A stretch of DNA of 46,996 nt from Candidatus Kaiserbacteria bacterium. GTDB taxonomy: Bacteria; Patescibacteriota; Minisyncoccia; Phycocordibacterales; UBA918. Every line of letters starts with the position of its first letter. The first letter of the stretch is position 1. Location of the stretch: NCBI GenBank assembly GCA_020428685.1, contig JAGQMJ010000003.1, positions 1 through 46,996 of the forward strand, written 5' to 3'. Both the position numbers and the translations under genes were made by a program. Positions 14,649 through 23,238 of the stretch are shown piece after piece. The notes under the pieces were generated by a model, which had not been told where the DNA came from, did no database searches, and saw only the letters and a list, made by a program, of their open reading frames with translations.

Positions 14649-15247
14649 TAATGAGCGATTGCAACACAGCTGATGGTGGTGCCAGAGGGGAGGTGCGGCG
14701 CGAGCTTCGCTCGCGCCGCCTTCAAAGTCGCGCCGGTCGTCACCACGTCATCAATCACTACTATATGCTTTCCAGTCATCCCCCTTATGTCTTTGATCTC
14801 AAATACATTGCGCATATTTAACAATCTCTCCTTCCTAGGTAAGTGTGATTGAGGTGTAGTTTCGGTCACTCTATACAATAGATTGTTCATAATATTTAGC
14901 TGCTTAGAGCTGCTAGCAAGAATACTCTCTACTTGATTGTGTCCGCGCTCACGTTGTCTGTTACTGCCGAGTGGTATAGGTATAAAAACAATATCTTTAT
15001 CTTGCTTTTTTACCCATTCATCTAGAATCCCAGCCAAGAATTTACTTGCGGTTTTATTGTGATGAAATTTATTCTCCTTAATTGCGGCTTTGATGAAAGG
15101 GTTTTGATAGTGGCTCAAGTAGGTGACACTTTCAAACACTCCTTCGCTATATAGATTTTTCGGCTCACCCCTAAAGGAATCCAGTATTTTTTGACTAGGG
15201 GAGGGAGGGAAAAATGTATCAAAGATTACTGTGAGTAACTTCCTCAT
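14648..15247 (-). CDS. comF: ComF-family phosphoribosyltransferase-like protein
   Basis: The 199-residue protein has a C-terminal PRTase fold with the PRPP loop VVIDDVVTTGATL and the earlier block PIPLGSNRQRERGHNQ, both typical of ComF/ComFC. ComFC supports DNA uptake during natural transformation. The N-terminal zinc ribbon of many ComF proteins is missing. The start is set at 15247 (MRKLL) because a TATACT box (minus strand, 15256-15261) ends 8 bases before it and lies inside the longer reading frame, so that frame's upstream start could not be on this transcript. It is divergent from the type IV pilus locus, which supports a role in transformation. Confidence 0.88.
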   Translation of the reverse strand: MRKLLTVIFDTFFPPSPSQKILDSFRGEPKNLYSEGVFESVTYLSHYQNPFIKAAIKENKFHHNKTASKFLAGILDEWVKKQDKDIVFIPIPLGSNRQRERGHNQVESILASSSKQLNIMNNLLYRVTETTPQSHLPRKERLLNMRNVFEIKDIRGMTGKHIVVIDDVVTTGATLKAARAKLAPHLPSGTTISCVAIAH

Positions 15248-15301
15248 ATTTGCCCAGTATAACCGATTCGGCATGCTAGAATATTTAAAAGTGTATTTGT
15301 C

Positions 15302-16390
15302 ATGACATTCCTTAGTAATATATTTGCCTCCAATGAAAGTGGTTCGCCATCAAACGGCGTGGTTGGTATTGATATTGGATCATCTTCAATCAAGGTGGTC
15401 GAGCTACAAGAAAGAAAGGGGGTTATTACTTTGGTGACTTATGGAGAAGTTCAGCTTGGCCCATACGCTGCCAAGCCTTTGGGTGAATCTGTTGTTTTGG
15501 AGGCTCGTCAGGAACAAGAGGCTTTGGTGGATGTGATCCGTGAATCTGCCGTCAAGGCGCGGGGAGCTGTCTTTGCTATGCCTCTGTCTTCAAGTTTTGT
15601 TACCAATGTCAGCATCGAAGCAGACGCTGATGCCGAGCTGGGAGCTATGGTAAGAGTGGAGGCGAGGAAGGTTATTCCCGCTTCTTTGAGTGAAGTTACT
15701 TTGGATTGGGCTGAGGTAGAAACCACTTCAGCTAAAGACAAGAAAGGCGAAAAAACCAAACGAGATATCCTAATTGCTGCTATCCAAAATTCTGCCTTAG
15801 AAAGATTTAAGGTCCTGATGCAATTTGCTGGCCTAACAAAACCACCGACCGAGATAGAGTGTTTTTCAGCTATCAGGGGCTTGTTTGATAGTGATGAAGA
15901 AAATATGGTTCTGATCGATATCGGAGCTGTTTCTTCCAAGTTGTACATAGCTCGCAAGGGTCTACTGATGCGTATGCACCGCATCAGAGCTGGAGGAACC
16001 ATAGCAACCAAAAGAATTGCTGAAGTGCTAGAGATAGATTTTGAGGAGGCGGAACAACTAAAATACAACGCCAACAAAGGGATGGACAATTTTTCTGATA
16101 TGAAGCGCGCTCATAATAGTAGTTATGATCGAGCGTTCCGAGAATTCAATCAAGTTCTTCGCGAGTATGAAGATAAGACAGGAATAAAATTCTCTTCAGT
16201 TTATCTGTCTGGGGGAGGGGCGTCTTTCCCAGGTGTTGACGCTCACCTAAAAGAAGTGCTGGGAAGGGATGTTGTTACCGCTAATCCATTTTCAAAAGTA
16301 GCCTACCCAGCTTTTATGGAAGATACTATGAAAGAGATTGGCCCATCGTTCACAGTGGCTTTGGGTGCCGCTTTGCGACTGTTTGAATAG
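15302..16390 (+). CDS. pilM: Type IV pilus assembly protein PilM
   Basis: A 362-residue actin-like ATPase with the phosphate-1 motif GIDIGSSSIKVVEL near residue 22, phosphate-2 region (MVLIDIGAVSSKLYI) and adenosine motif (VYLSGGGASFPG). PilM forms a cytoplasmic ring that binds the N-terminus of PilN and links it to the assembly ATPase. It is the first gene of the pilus locus, followed by pilN after 57 bases with an internal promoter (TATAAT 16431-16436). Length and motif order are normal. Confidence 0.95.
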   Translation: MTFLSNIFASNESGSPSNGVVGIDIGSSSIKVVELQERKGVITLVTYGEVQLGPYAAKPLGESVVLEARQEQEALVDVIRESAVKARGAVFAMPLSSSFVTNVSIEADADAELGAMVRVEARKVIPASLSEVTLDWAEVETTSAKDKKGEKTKRDILIAAIQNSALERFKVLMQFAGLTKPPTEIECFSAIRGLFDSDEENMVLIDIGAVSSKLYIARKGLLMRMHRIRAGGTIATKRIAEVLEIDFEEAEQLKYNANKGMDNFSDMKRAHNSSYDRAFREFNQVLREYEDKTGIKFSSVYLSGGGASFPGVDAHLKEVLGRDVVTANPFSKVAYPAFMEDTMKEIGPSFTVALGAALRLFE

Positions 16391-16447
16391 AGTTTCCACA
16401 GCACCCACATTTTTTCTTTCGTCGGGGGCGTATAATACAAAATATAT

Positions 16448-17158
16448 ATGGCTGATCTTTCTAATAATTCTTTTATACCAAAACGTGGTCCAGCCAAGCG
16501 TCGGCAAGGACCAGCTTCAAGGCAGGTCTATGCCTTTACCTTGGTTAGCTACATTTTAATGTTTGCTACGTTGTTGGCAGTGGGTGGTGTTTACATTTAT
16601 GGCAAGCTCATTGAAAAGCAATTAAATGAAGAGATTTCACTTTTGAATAATGAGATAAACAGCTTTAGCGAAGCAGACATGCAACGCGTGACTGATTTTG
16701 ACTCACGCCTACTGCAGGCAAAGAATAGATTGGACAATAGTGTATCTATCGTATCCATATTCGAAGCACTCGAAAAAGCTACTATCGATACCGTGCAGCT
16801 AAAAGATTTTAATCTTACGAGGGAAGGGGATGAGAAGTTCGTGCTTCAGACTTCTGTAGTGACTGATTCATTTGACTCGACTATGTTCCAGCGAGGAGTG
16901 TTCCAAAGGTTGGGGACTGTGATTAGCTCAGTCGATATTAGTTCAGTTCAGACCAGTGAGTCTGATGAAAGCGGTCGTTCTCTGGTCACATTTAGTGCCG
17001 ATCTTGAGGTGCCTTTGACAGCAGTGCCATACACAGTGCAAAGCAACGTAAATCAAACCGCACCCACTTTCATCCCTGCGCCAACTACTCCAGCTCCGAC
17101 ATCAGACAGTGAGACAGCCGAAGGTGATGAAGCAGTTTCTAACGAAGAAAACATATGA
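16448..17158 (+). CDS. pilN: Type IV pilus inner-membrane alignment protein PilN
   Basis: The 236-residue protein has a short basic cytoplasmic N-terminus (residues 1-28, with KRGPAKRRQGPA), one transmembrane helix (about 32-55), a coiled coil (56-90) and a ferredoxin-like periplasmic domain (about 95-200), ending in a Pro/Thr-rich acidic tail. This matches PilN in layout, although the PilM-binding INLLP motif is not recognisable. A TATAAT box 11 bases before the ATG gives it its own promoter. The stop overlaps the pilO start by 4 bases. Confidence 0.8.
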   Translation: MADLSNNSFIPKRGPAKRRQGPASRQVYAFTLVSYILMFATLLAVGGVYIYGKLIEKQLNEEISLLNNEINSFSEADMQRVTDFDSRLLQAKNRLDNSVSIVSIFEALEKATIDTVQLKDFNLTREGDEKFVLQTSVVTDSFDSTMFQRGVFQRLGTVISSVDISSVQTSESDESGRSLVTFSADLEVPLTAVPYTVQSNVNQTAPTFIPAPTTPAPTSDSETAEGDEAVSNEENI

Positions 17159-17730
17159 TTCCTAAAGGCCTTTTTACACAACTAGCGATGATAGCACTTT
17201 CAGTTGGTATTATTACTACTCATGTGCAGCCATCTTTTGCCGAAATAGGTAAAGTGCAGGACAGTATTTCTACCTATAGTGATAAGCGAAAAGAAGTGTC
17301 GGGTGTCAATCAAAGATTGAACACTCTAGTTGATCGACTAGATAGTGTGTCCCAGACAGATAAGGTCAATCTAAACACCTACATGCCAGACAATGTGGAC
17401 ACGATTGGTGTGCCACGGGATCTACTTTTTATAGTTTTGGAGTCGGGAGTTCTATACAAGAGTGTTGATTTTGCAGGCGATAAAGATAAGAGGTCTTCCA
17501 ACTCTAATAGCGGTGAGAATGGTCCAAAGGCTTACACTTTCTCTCTTTCAATCGAAGGAACATACAGCCAGCTTAAAAATTTCTTCAAGCTGATTGAGCG
17601 AAACAATTATCCACTGGAAATTGAAAATCTTTCAATTCAATTGATTGACGGAGGTTTTCTATCTGCGAGCATGGACATAGTGACGTATTCTTATCAGAAG
17701 CCAGAGGTTAATGGCAGAATAGTTTTTTAG
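17155..17730 (+). CDS. pilO: Type IV pilus assembly protein PilO-like
   Basis: The 191-residue protein has an N-terminal membrane segment (residues 8-28), a coiled coil (about 35-70) and a ferredoxin-like domain (about 75-185) with the typical YTFSLSIEGTYSQLKNFF core of PilO. PilN and PilO form heterodimers that connect the PilM ring to the pilus. Start and previous stop overlap (ATGA), indicating translational coupling. The assignment rests on order and fold features rather than strong sequence motifs. Confidence 0.8.
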   Translation: MIPKGLFTQLAMIALSVGIITTHVQPSFAEIGKVQDSISTYSDKRKEVSGVNQRLNTLVDRLDSVSQTDKVNLNTYMPDNVDTIGVPRDLLFIVLESGVLYKSVDFAGDKDKRSSNSNSGENGPKAYTFSLSIEGTYSQLKNFFKLIERNNYPLEIENLSIQLIDGGFLSASMDIVTYSYQKPEVNGRIVF

Positions 17731-17731
17731 T

Positions 17732-18055
17732 ATGGGAAAAACAGCAACAAATCTATCTATAGTACTAGGGCTTATCACTGTGGCATTCGCTGGTTATTAT
17801 ATGTACACGATGCAGGTTTCTCCTAGTCTGAATTTTGAATCCAACGAGCAGACCACTCAAAATATGCTGAATAATACTCGTGTTTTCATTGAAAGAAGCG
17901 AAGCTCTCAATAAGGTGACTATGGACGTTAGTTTTTTTGAAGATGAGAGATTTAATTCTTTGAAGAGTTATTCTTCTCCTGTGCAGGCTCGACCAGAAGG
18001 ACGTGAAGATCCATTTGCTGAAGTTTATTCAACTTCTAGAAGCTCTAATTTTTAA
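17732..18055 (+). CDS. Small single-pass membrane protein in the pilus locus
   Basis: The 107-residue protein has one transmembrane helix (about residues 9-27) followed by an extracytoplasmic region ending in a Pro/Arg/Ser-rich tail (VQARPEGREDPFAEVYS). It occupies the place of pilP between pilO and pilB. It lacks the PilP beta-domain and lipobox, so I do not name it pilP. It begins 1 base after pilO and is followed by pilB after 6 bases, so it is part of the operon. Confidence 0.75.
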   Translation: MGKTATNLSIVLGLITVAFAGYYMYTMQVSPSLNFESNEQTTQNMLNNTRVFIERSEALNKVTMDVSFFEDERFNSLKSYSSPVQARPEGREDPFAEVYSTSRSSNF

Positions 18056-18061
18056 CATTCC

Positions 18062-19897
18062 ATGGATCCGCTACAGGCACTTCAAAAGCGTGGTGGAGTA
18101 GATGAGGCTTTCGTTAGACAAGCTGAATCTATTATTGCTGAAACAGGACGTTCTTACGAGTCGGTTTTCATAGAGCTTGGTTTGAGTAGAAAAGAGGTAC
18201 GAGATTTTATGGCTGAGTACTATCAGGTGCCAGCTTTTGATATACCTGAAGGCTTTTCAGTAAAACAAGAATTACTTAGTTATATTTCTGAAGACTCGGC
18301 TGTTCACTACAGAATGACTCCACTCAAGATTGAGGACGATGTCTTTGTGGTAGGTGCTAGCAATCCAGATGATTTGCAGATGCGGGAAGCGTTAAACTTC
18401 ATCAGCACCAAACACAATCTGCCTTACAGACTAGTCTATATGCTGGATGAAGATGTGACTCGGGTTCATAATTTTTATTCAAACCTAGAAGGGGATGTGG
18501 GAGATGCTCTTGAGACTCTCGAGACAGAGCTGGATGCAGAAATCGCCGCCAGTCTAGAGGAGACTTCTGCTGAGGCCAAAAAGTCACTCGAACACATAGA
18601 AGAAGATGCACCGGTCACAAAAATCGTGGCTACTATTCTTCGTTATGCTGTCGATGGGAATGCTTCTGATATTCATATTGAACCAAGTCCGGCCAAGGTC
18701 GGTGTGCGTTTTCGTGTGGATGGTACTTTGGCTACAAGTCTTGAATTGCCGAAAAACGTCCATATGGCTGTGGTGGCACGTGTGAAGATTTTGTCAGCGA
18801 TGCGACTGGATGAAAGAAGGAAGCCGCAGGACGGACGTTTTTCGGCAACTTTCGATGACCGCAAAATCGACTTCCGTGTTTCAGTTTTGCCAACCAATCA
18901 CGGCGAAAAAGTGGTAATGCGAATCTTGGATACCAGTAAAGGTGTTCGCACTTTGCGCGAAAGTGGAATTTCTTCTGCCAATATGGAAGTTATCAAGCGG
19001 GTGGTACAAGAACCATACGGAATCATCCTTATTTCTGGTCCAACCGGATCTGGTAAATCAACCACTCTTCGAGCGATGATTCAGGAGGTGGACACTCTTT
19101 CTAAGAACGTTATGTCTTTGGAGGATCCGGTTGAGTACAACATGGATGGAGTGAGTCAGTCACAGGTGCGGCCCGAAATCGGCTACACCTTTGCTAAAGG
19201 TCTTCGGGCTGCACTTCGCCAAGACCCCGACATCATCATGGTGGGTGAGATTCGAGATAAAGAAACTGCTCAGCTGGCTATTCAGGCTGCCCTTACTGGA
19301 CACTTGGTGCTGTCTACTATTCACACCAACAACGCTATCGGTGTGATTCCTCGATTGATAGATATGGGGGTTGACCCTTACTTGATTGCTCCGACTTTGA
19401 AAATGGCGATTGCACAAAGACTCGCTAGAACACTTTGCCCTAATACTGGTATAGAGGAGGAGATTGATGTTAGTACCAAGATGAGAATCGATGAAACATT
19501 CAAGTCACTCCCAACCAAGTACCACAAGCAAATCCCTACCAGCCAAACAATTCTTCATCCAGAGCCGACGGCGGCTTGTGCCACTGGCTACCGAGGCCGA
19601 ACCGCTGTTACTGAAGTGCTTGAGATTGATGAGGAAATGCAAGAGTTGATTTTGCGAAATGCGTCTGAAGAAGAATTCTTCCAGTCGGCTAGAAAGAATG
19701 GCTTTGTTACCATCAAAGAGGATGCGATTATTAAGGCTCTCAATCACGAAATTCCTTACGAAGAAATGAATGTCTTTAGCACCAAGATTGGTATTGATTC
19801 TCAGGTTGATGATGATGAGTTTGATACTGTCGATAACCTGCCAGAACTAGAGGTCTCAGAGGCTATAATTAAAGATGATGAAGTTACTACTAATTGA
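18062..19897 (+). CDS. pilB: Type IV pilus assembly ATPase PilB
   Basis: A 611-residue GspE/PilB-family hexameric ATPase that powers pilin polymerisation. The N-terminal domain (residues 1-150) is the T2SSE_N type. The ATPase core has Walker A GPTGSGKSTT (about residue 326), an Asp box, Walker B DPDIIMVGEIRD (about 388) and His box STIHTNN (about 418). The tetracysteine zinc site of classical PilB/GspE is lost: only one Cys remains in LCPNTG and one in ACATGYRGR. The C-terminus extends into an acidic tail (about 585-611) that overlaps the response regulator gene by about 20 bases. Confidence 0.95.
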   Translation: MDPLQALQKRGGVDEAFVRQAESIIAETGRSYESVFIELGLSRKEVRDFMAEYYQVPAFDIPEGFSVKQELLSYISEDSAVHYRMTPLKIEDDVFVVGASNPDDLQMREALNFISTKHNLPYRLVYMLDEDVTRVHNFYSNLEGDVGDALETLETELDAEIAASLEETSAEAKKSLEHIEEDAPVTKIVATILRYAVDGNASDIHIEPSPAKVGVRFRVDGTLATSLELPKNVHMAVVARVKILSAMRLDERRKPQDGRFSATFDDRKIDFRVSVLPTNHGEKVVMRILDTSKGVRTLRESGISSANMEVIKRVVQEPYGIILISGPTGSGKSTTLRAMIQEVDTLSKNVMSLEDPVEYNMDGVSQSQVRPEIGYTFAKGLRAALRQDPDIIMVGEIRDKETAQLAIQAALTGHLVLSTIHTNNAIGVIPRLIDMGVDPYLIAPTLKMAIAQRLARTLCPNTGIEEEIDVSTKMRIDETFKSLPTKYHKQIPTSQTILHPEPTAACATGYRGRTAVTEVLEIDEEMQELILRNASEEEFFQSARKNGFVTIKEDAIIKALNHEIPYEEMNVFSTKIGIDSQVDDDEFDTVDNLPELEVSEAIIKDDEVTTN

Positions 19898-20246
19898 TGA
19901 CGATGCATTTTTGCGTGACATGTACGCAATAAAGTTTTCTGAAAATGGCTACAAGGTTGAAGTGGCTGAAGGGGCGTCTGCTGCTTTGTTAAAAATTGAA
20001 CAAAACCAAGATCTAGACATAATTCTCTTAGACATGATTATGCCCGGTATGTCTGGAGTTGAACTAATAAAAGAAATCAGAACTCAGTTCCCAGACCTAA
20101 AAGCCAAGTGCATAGTCTTATCAAACCAAGGACAGCCTGAAGATATCAGAGAGGCAGAGGAGGCAGGAGCGGTCGGATACATTATCAAAGCTGAGTCAGT
20201 ACCAAGCGATGTAGTTAAAAAAGTAGAGGTGTTATCTAAAAAATAA
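19878..20246 (+). CDS. CheY-like stand-alone response regulator
   Basis: The 122-residue receiver domain has the acidic pocket (LLIDDD), phospho-acceptor Asp in ILLDMIMPGMSG and conserved Lys in GYIIKAE. There is no output domain. The start overlaps the 3' end of pilB by 20 bases and the gene lies 3 bases before pilT, so it is co-translated with the pilus motors. It probably controls pilus extension or retraction, in the way PilG/PilH receivers do. No histidine kinase is encoded in the window. ATG 19875 is an alternative start giving one extra Met. Confidence 0.92.
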   Translation: MKLLLIDDDAFLRDMYAIKFSENGYKVEVAEGASAALLKIEQNQDLDIILLDMIMPGMSGVELIKEIRTQFPDLKAKCIVLSNQGQPEDIREAEEAGAVGYIIKAESVPSDVVKKVEVLSKK

Positions 20247-20249
20247 TTT

Positions 20250-21317
20250 ATGTCAGTAGACTACAAAAAAGAATTAAACGCACTGGTGGATCTTATTTTG
20301 CAGGAACAAGCTTCCGACCTGCATCTTTCGGTGGGTGCTCATCCACTGATTCGTGTTTCTGGCACCTTGATACCCTTGGTTAAAAAACCAATCCTCACTG
20401 AGGCTGACGCCAATTCTTTTGCGAAAGTTTTGATGCGAGAAGATCAGTACGCTCGCTTCATTCAATTCAATGAAGTCGACTTTTCATACGAAAATACCAG
20501 CGGAGTTCGCTTTCGAGGAAATGCATTTCATCAAAGAGGGAAAATGGCGATTGCACTCCGGTTGATTCCAAATGTTATTCGAGATTATAAGGAATTAAAT
20601 CTCCCTCCGATTCTTGAAAGTTTCACTCAGCGTTCGCAGGGTTTCTTCCTGTGTGTGGGGCCGGTAGGGCAAGGTAAGTCTACGACCTTGGCAGCCATGG
20701 TGAATACTATCAATCGCACCAGAGCAGAGCATATTGTGACGATTGAAGACCCGATTGAGTATGTCTATCAAGAAGAAAAATCACTAATTGATCAGAGAGA
20801 AATCGGACTAGACTCTAAAGACTTCCAGACCGCCCTCAACGCAGCTTTCCGACAAGATGTGGACGTTATTCTGGTAGGAGAAATGAGAAATACCGAAACT
20901 ATTGGAGCAGCTGTAACCGCAGCTGAGACCGGACATTTGGTGTACTCTACTTTGCACACCAATGACGCCGCTCAAACCATCAACCGTATCGTCGACTCTT
21001 TTCCAGGCGATCAGCAGGCGCAGATTCGTGTCCAGCTGGCCAGTTCTTTGATTGCGATTTTCTCACAGCGTCTAATTCCTCACATCGCAGGCGGTCTAGT
21101 GCCGGCGTATGAACTTTTGATAAACAATACTGCCGTCAGTAACCTGATTCGAGAAAATAGAATTCACGAAATCCCGTCAGTGATCGAGACAGGTCTAGAG
21201 CAAGGAATGATTGATATGAATCGCTCGCTCGCTCGATTGGTACAAAATGGCGACATTACAGTTGAGAATGCATTTACTTACGCTGTAAATCCTAAGGGTC
21301 TAGAGAGACTTATTTAA
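20250..21317 (+). CDS. pilT: Type IV pilus retraction ATPase PilT
   Basis: The 355-residue protein is of normal PilT length, with Walker A GPVGQGKSTT (about residue 138), Asp box EDPIEYVY, Walker B DVDVILVGEMRN (about 203), His box STLHTND and the PilT C-terminal signature with NLIRENRIHEIPSVIETG and GMIDMNRSL. PilT depolymerises the pilus for twitching or DNA uptake. It sits 3 bases after the response regulator and 8 before pilC. Walker A has Val and Gln where PilT usually has Thr/Ser (GPTGSGKS), a mild variation. Confidence 0.95.
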   Translation: MSVDYKKELNALVDLILQEQASDLHLSVGAHPLIRVSGTLIPLVKKPILTEADANSFAKVLMREDQYARFIQFNEVDFSYENTSGVRFRGNAFHQRGKMAIALRLIPNVIRDYKELNLPPILESFTQRSQGFFLCVGPVGQGKSTTLAAMVNTINRTRAEHIVTIEDPIEYVYQEEKSLIDQREIGLDSKDFQTALNAAFRQDVDVILVGEMRNTETIGAAVTAAETGHLVYSTLHTNDAAQTINRIVDSFPGDQQAQIRVQLASSLIAIFSQRLIPHIAGGLVPAYELLINNTAVSNLIRENRIHEIPSVIETGLEQGMIDMNRSLARLVQNGDITVENAFTYAVNPKGLERLI

Positions 21318-21325
21318 TTTCTACT

Positions 21326-22543
21326 ATGTTATTCAATTACAAAGCAATCGATAATTCAAATATCCAGCGTGAAGGAACTGTCGAAGCTCCGTCTATTGAC
21401 GCAGCTATTTCAGCTGTACAAAAGCGCGGCTACACCCTCATCTCGATTGACGAAACTGGAGCGGATGATGGATTGTTTGGCGCTATCAACATTGAATTCA
21501 ATTTCTTCCAGTCAGTTTCAAATAAAGAGGTTGTTATCTTGTCTCGACAGATTGCGACTTTGTTCCAGGCGCAAGTTTCGCCGTTGCGGATTTTCCGCTT
21601 GCTGTCCGCCGAGGTAGAAAATCCGCAACTCCAACTCGCCATGAATCAAATCGTGGAAGACTTGCAGGCTGGTAGTTCTATCTCTCGAGCTCTGGGCAAT
21701 CACCCGGATATCTTCTCTTCATTTTATGTAAACTTGGTACGAGCCGGTGAAGAATCTGGTTCGCTAGAAAAATCTTTTGATTATTTAGCAGATTATCTCG
21801 ATAGACAATACGAGATTGTCTCAAAAGCCCGCAACGCCTTGGTCTACCCAATTTTCGTGGTTGGTATTTTTATCGCGGTTATGGGGCTCATGCTTACTCT
21901 GGTGATTCCAAACATCGCTGAGATTCTCATCAGTTCTGGTCAGGAGCTACCAATCTACACCAGGATTGTTATCGGAATATCAGACTTTATGGTCGACTAT
22001 ATTGGCCTTATTTTGATTTTGATTGCCGGTGGTGGTATCGGATTCTGGAAATTCTCCCAGACAGAAGTCGGTCAGCGTACAGTAGATGAGTTTTTGATTT
22101 CTGTTCCGTATCTAGGGGATCTGCAAAGGAAACTTCTTTTGACTCGTATCTGTGACAACATGGCGACGATGTTGAGTAGTGGTGTTTCAATCGTGCAGGC
22201 ACTCGAGGTAACAGCAGATGTGGTAGACAACATGGTTTTTAAAGAAATCATCGAGTCTTCTTTGGTGGAAGTGAAGGGCGGTCGTTCGTTTGCTGATGCA
22301 ATTTCTGAGTATCCGGAGATCCCGGGAGTATTGGCGCAAATGGCAAAGGTGGGTGAGGAGACTGGAAGTCTTGGCAGTATCTTGACCACTCTAGCCAACT
22401 TCTATCGTCGAGAAGTAAACAACGCTGTTGATACTTTGATTGGTTTGATTGAACCAGCGATGATCGTGATGCTTGGAGTCGGGGTAGGTGTCTTGCTCGC
22501 ATCAGTTTTGATGCCGATTTACAACATGACCAACGCTTACTAG
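21326..22543 (+). CDS. pilC: Type IV pilus inner-membrane platform protein PilC
   Basis: The 405-residue protein has two T2SSF domains (about residues 70-195 and 270-395), each ending in transmembrane segments (about 170-195, 222-243 and 375-398). Typical blocks are present: SRQIATLFQAQVSPLRI, the glycine-rich LEEGESSGSLE-like turn (GEESGSLEKSF) and its second-domain counterpart GEETGSLGSIL. PilC is the membrane platform on which PilB and PilT act. It is the last gene of the assembly operon; the pilin gene follows under its own promoter. Confidence 0.95.
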   Translation: MLFNYKAIDNSNIQREGTVEAPSIDAAISAVQKRGYTLISIDETGADDGLFGAINIEFNFFQSVSNKEVVILSRQIATLFQAQVSPLRIFRLLSAEVENPQLQLAMNQIVEDLQAGSSISRALGNHPDIFSSFYVNLVRAGEESGSLEKSFDYLADYLDRQYEIVSKARNALVYPIFVVGIFIAVMGLMLTLVIPNIAEILISSGQELPIYTRIVIGISDFMVDYIGLILILIAGGGIGFWKFSQTEVGQRTVDEFLISVPYLGDLQRKLLLTRICDNMATMLSSGVSIVQALEVTADVVDNMVFKEIIESSLVEVKGGRSFADAISEYPEIPGVLAQMAKVGEETGSLGSILTTLANFYRREVNNAVDTLIGLIEPAMIVMLGVGVGVLLASVLMPIYNMTNAY

Positions 22544-22583
22544 ACTTTTCCCCACATCAAAACTTATCAGCTTTAGAAAGTCG

Positions 22584-22651
22584 TATAATAAATGTAGCCA
22601 CGTACAACGAGGGCTGATACATTTCAGATACGCAGCTGATATCTGAAATGT
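22584..22651 (+). promoter_or_regulatory. Promoter and hairpin leader of the major pilin gene
   Basis: TATAAT at 22584-22589 gives a leader of about 85 bases before ATG 22681. The leader contains a perfect 12-bp hairpin (22619-22630 with 22640-22651) with no T-run, so it is more likely an mRNA stabiliser or control element than a terminator. Confidence 0.65.
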
Positions 22652-22680
22652 GTGATTAATTTTTAAATCAAAATAAGTTT

Positions 22681-23148
22681 ATGAAAAAGACACTACAGCG
22701 AGGCTTCACTCTTATCGAGCTCCTCGTCGTGATCGCGATTATTGGTATCTTGGCAGCCGTTGTATTGGCTTCTTTGAATGACGCACGTCAATCAGGTTCT
22801 GATGCAGCTATCCAGCAAAGTCTTGGAAACGCTCGATCACAGTCAGAAATTGTTTACAACAAAAACGGAGCTTTCTCGTACGCTGGGGTCTGTGTTGATC
22901 CTCAAGTTGTTCAGCTAATGACAGCAGCTGCCTCTAGTTCTGGAGCTACTGCAGTTGTTACTACAGGAACTGGTGCTGGAACATCAGTTACATGTAGAGC
23001 TGATGCAACTAGCTGGGCTATCACTGCACCGCTTGCAAGTACAAGTACTGTGTCTTGGTGTGTAGATAGTTCTGGAGCAGTTGGACGAGTTACAACAACA
23101 GGTTCAATCACTGTTGGGTCAGCTCCAACACAATTCACTTGTAGCTAA
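22681..23148 (+). CDS. Type IV pilin, probable major subunit
   Basis: The 155-residue prepilin has a short basic leader (MKKTLQRG), cleavage site G|FTLIELLVV with Glu5, and a long hydrophobic helix (residues 9-32) reading into LNDARQSG. The globular part (about 35-155) contains Cys pairs (VCVDP, VTCRAD, SWCVD and a terminal FTCS) and is rich in Ser, Thr, Ala and Val. It has its own strong promoter, a structured leader and a terminator, as expected for the abundant subunit. Prepilin peptidase is encoded 0.5 kb downstream. Confidence 0.93.
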   Translation: MKKTLQRGFTLIELLVVIAIIGILAAVVLASLNDARQSGSDAAIQQSLGNARSQSEIVYNKNGAFSYAGVCVDPQVVQLMTAAASSSGATAVVTTGTGAGTSVTCRADATSWAITAPLASTSTVSWCVDSSGAVGRVTTTGSITVGSAPTQFTCS

Positions 23149-23168
23149 TTCTAGTTCGTGAGTTTAAC

Positions 23169-23194
23169 AAAAAGCGCCGTTAGGCGCTTTTTGT
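23169..23194 (+). terminator. Terminator of the major pilin gene
   Basis: Ten-bp stem AAAAAGCGCC with GGCGCTTTTT (23169-23178 and 23183-23192), loop GTTA, 20 bases after the stop. Confidence 0.92.
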
Positions 23195-23238
23195 TTGTAA
23201 CAGTAAAATTTTGCAAATAATTTTGTATAATGTATGTA

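Noticed and set aside
14696-14722. GC-rich palindrome inside comF as a terminator or regulatory hairpin
   Set aside because: It lies within the conserved C-terminal coding region (KAARAKLAP) and has no T-run; probably a codon-level coincidence or a small repeat.
17732-18055. Naming this gene pilP
   Set aside because: It has the right position but no lipobox or PilP beta-domain, and is only 107 residues long.
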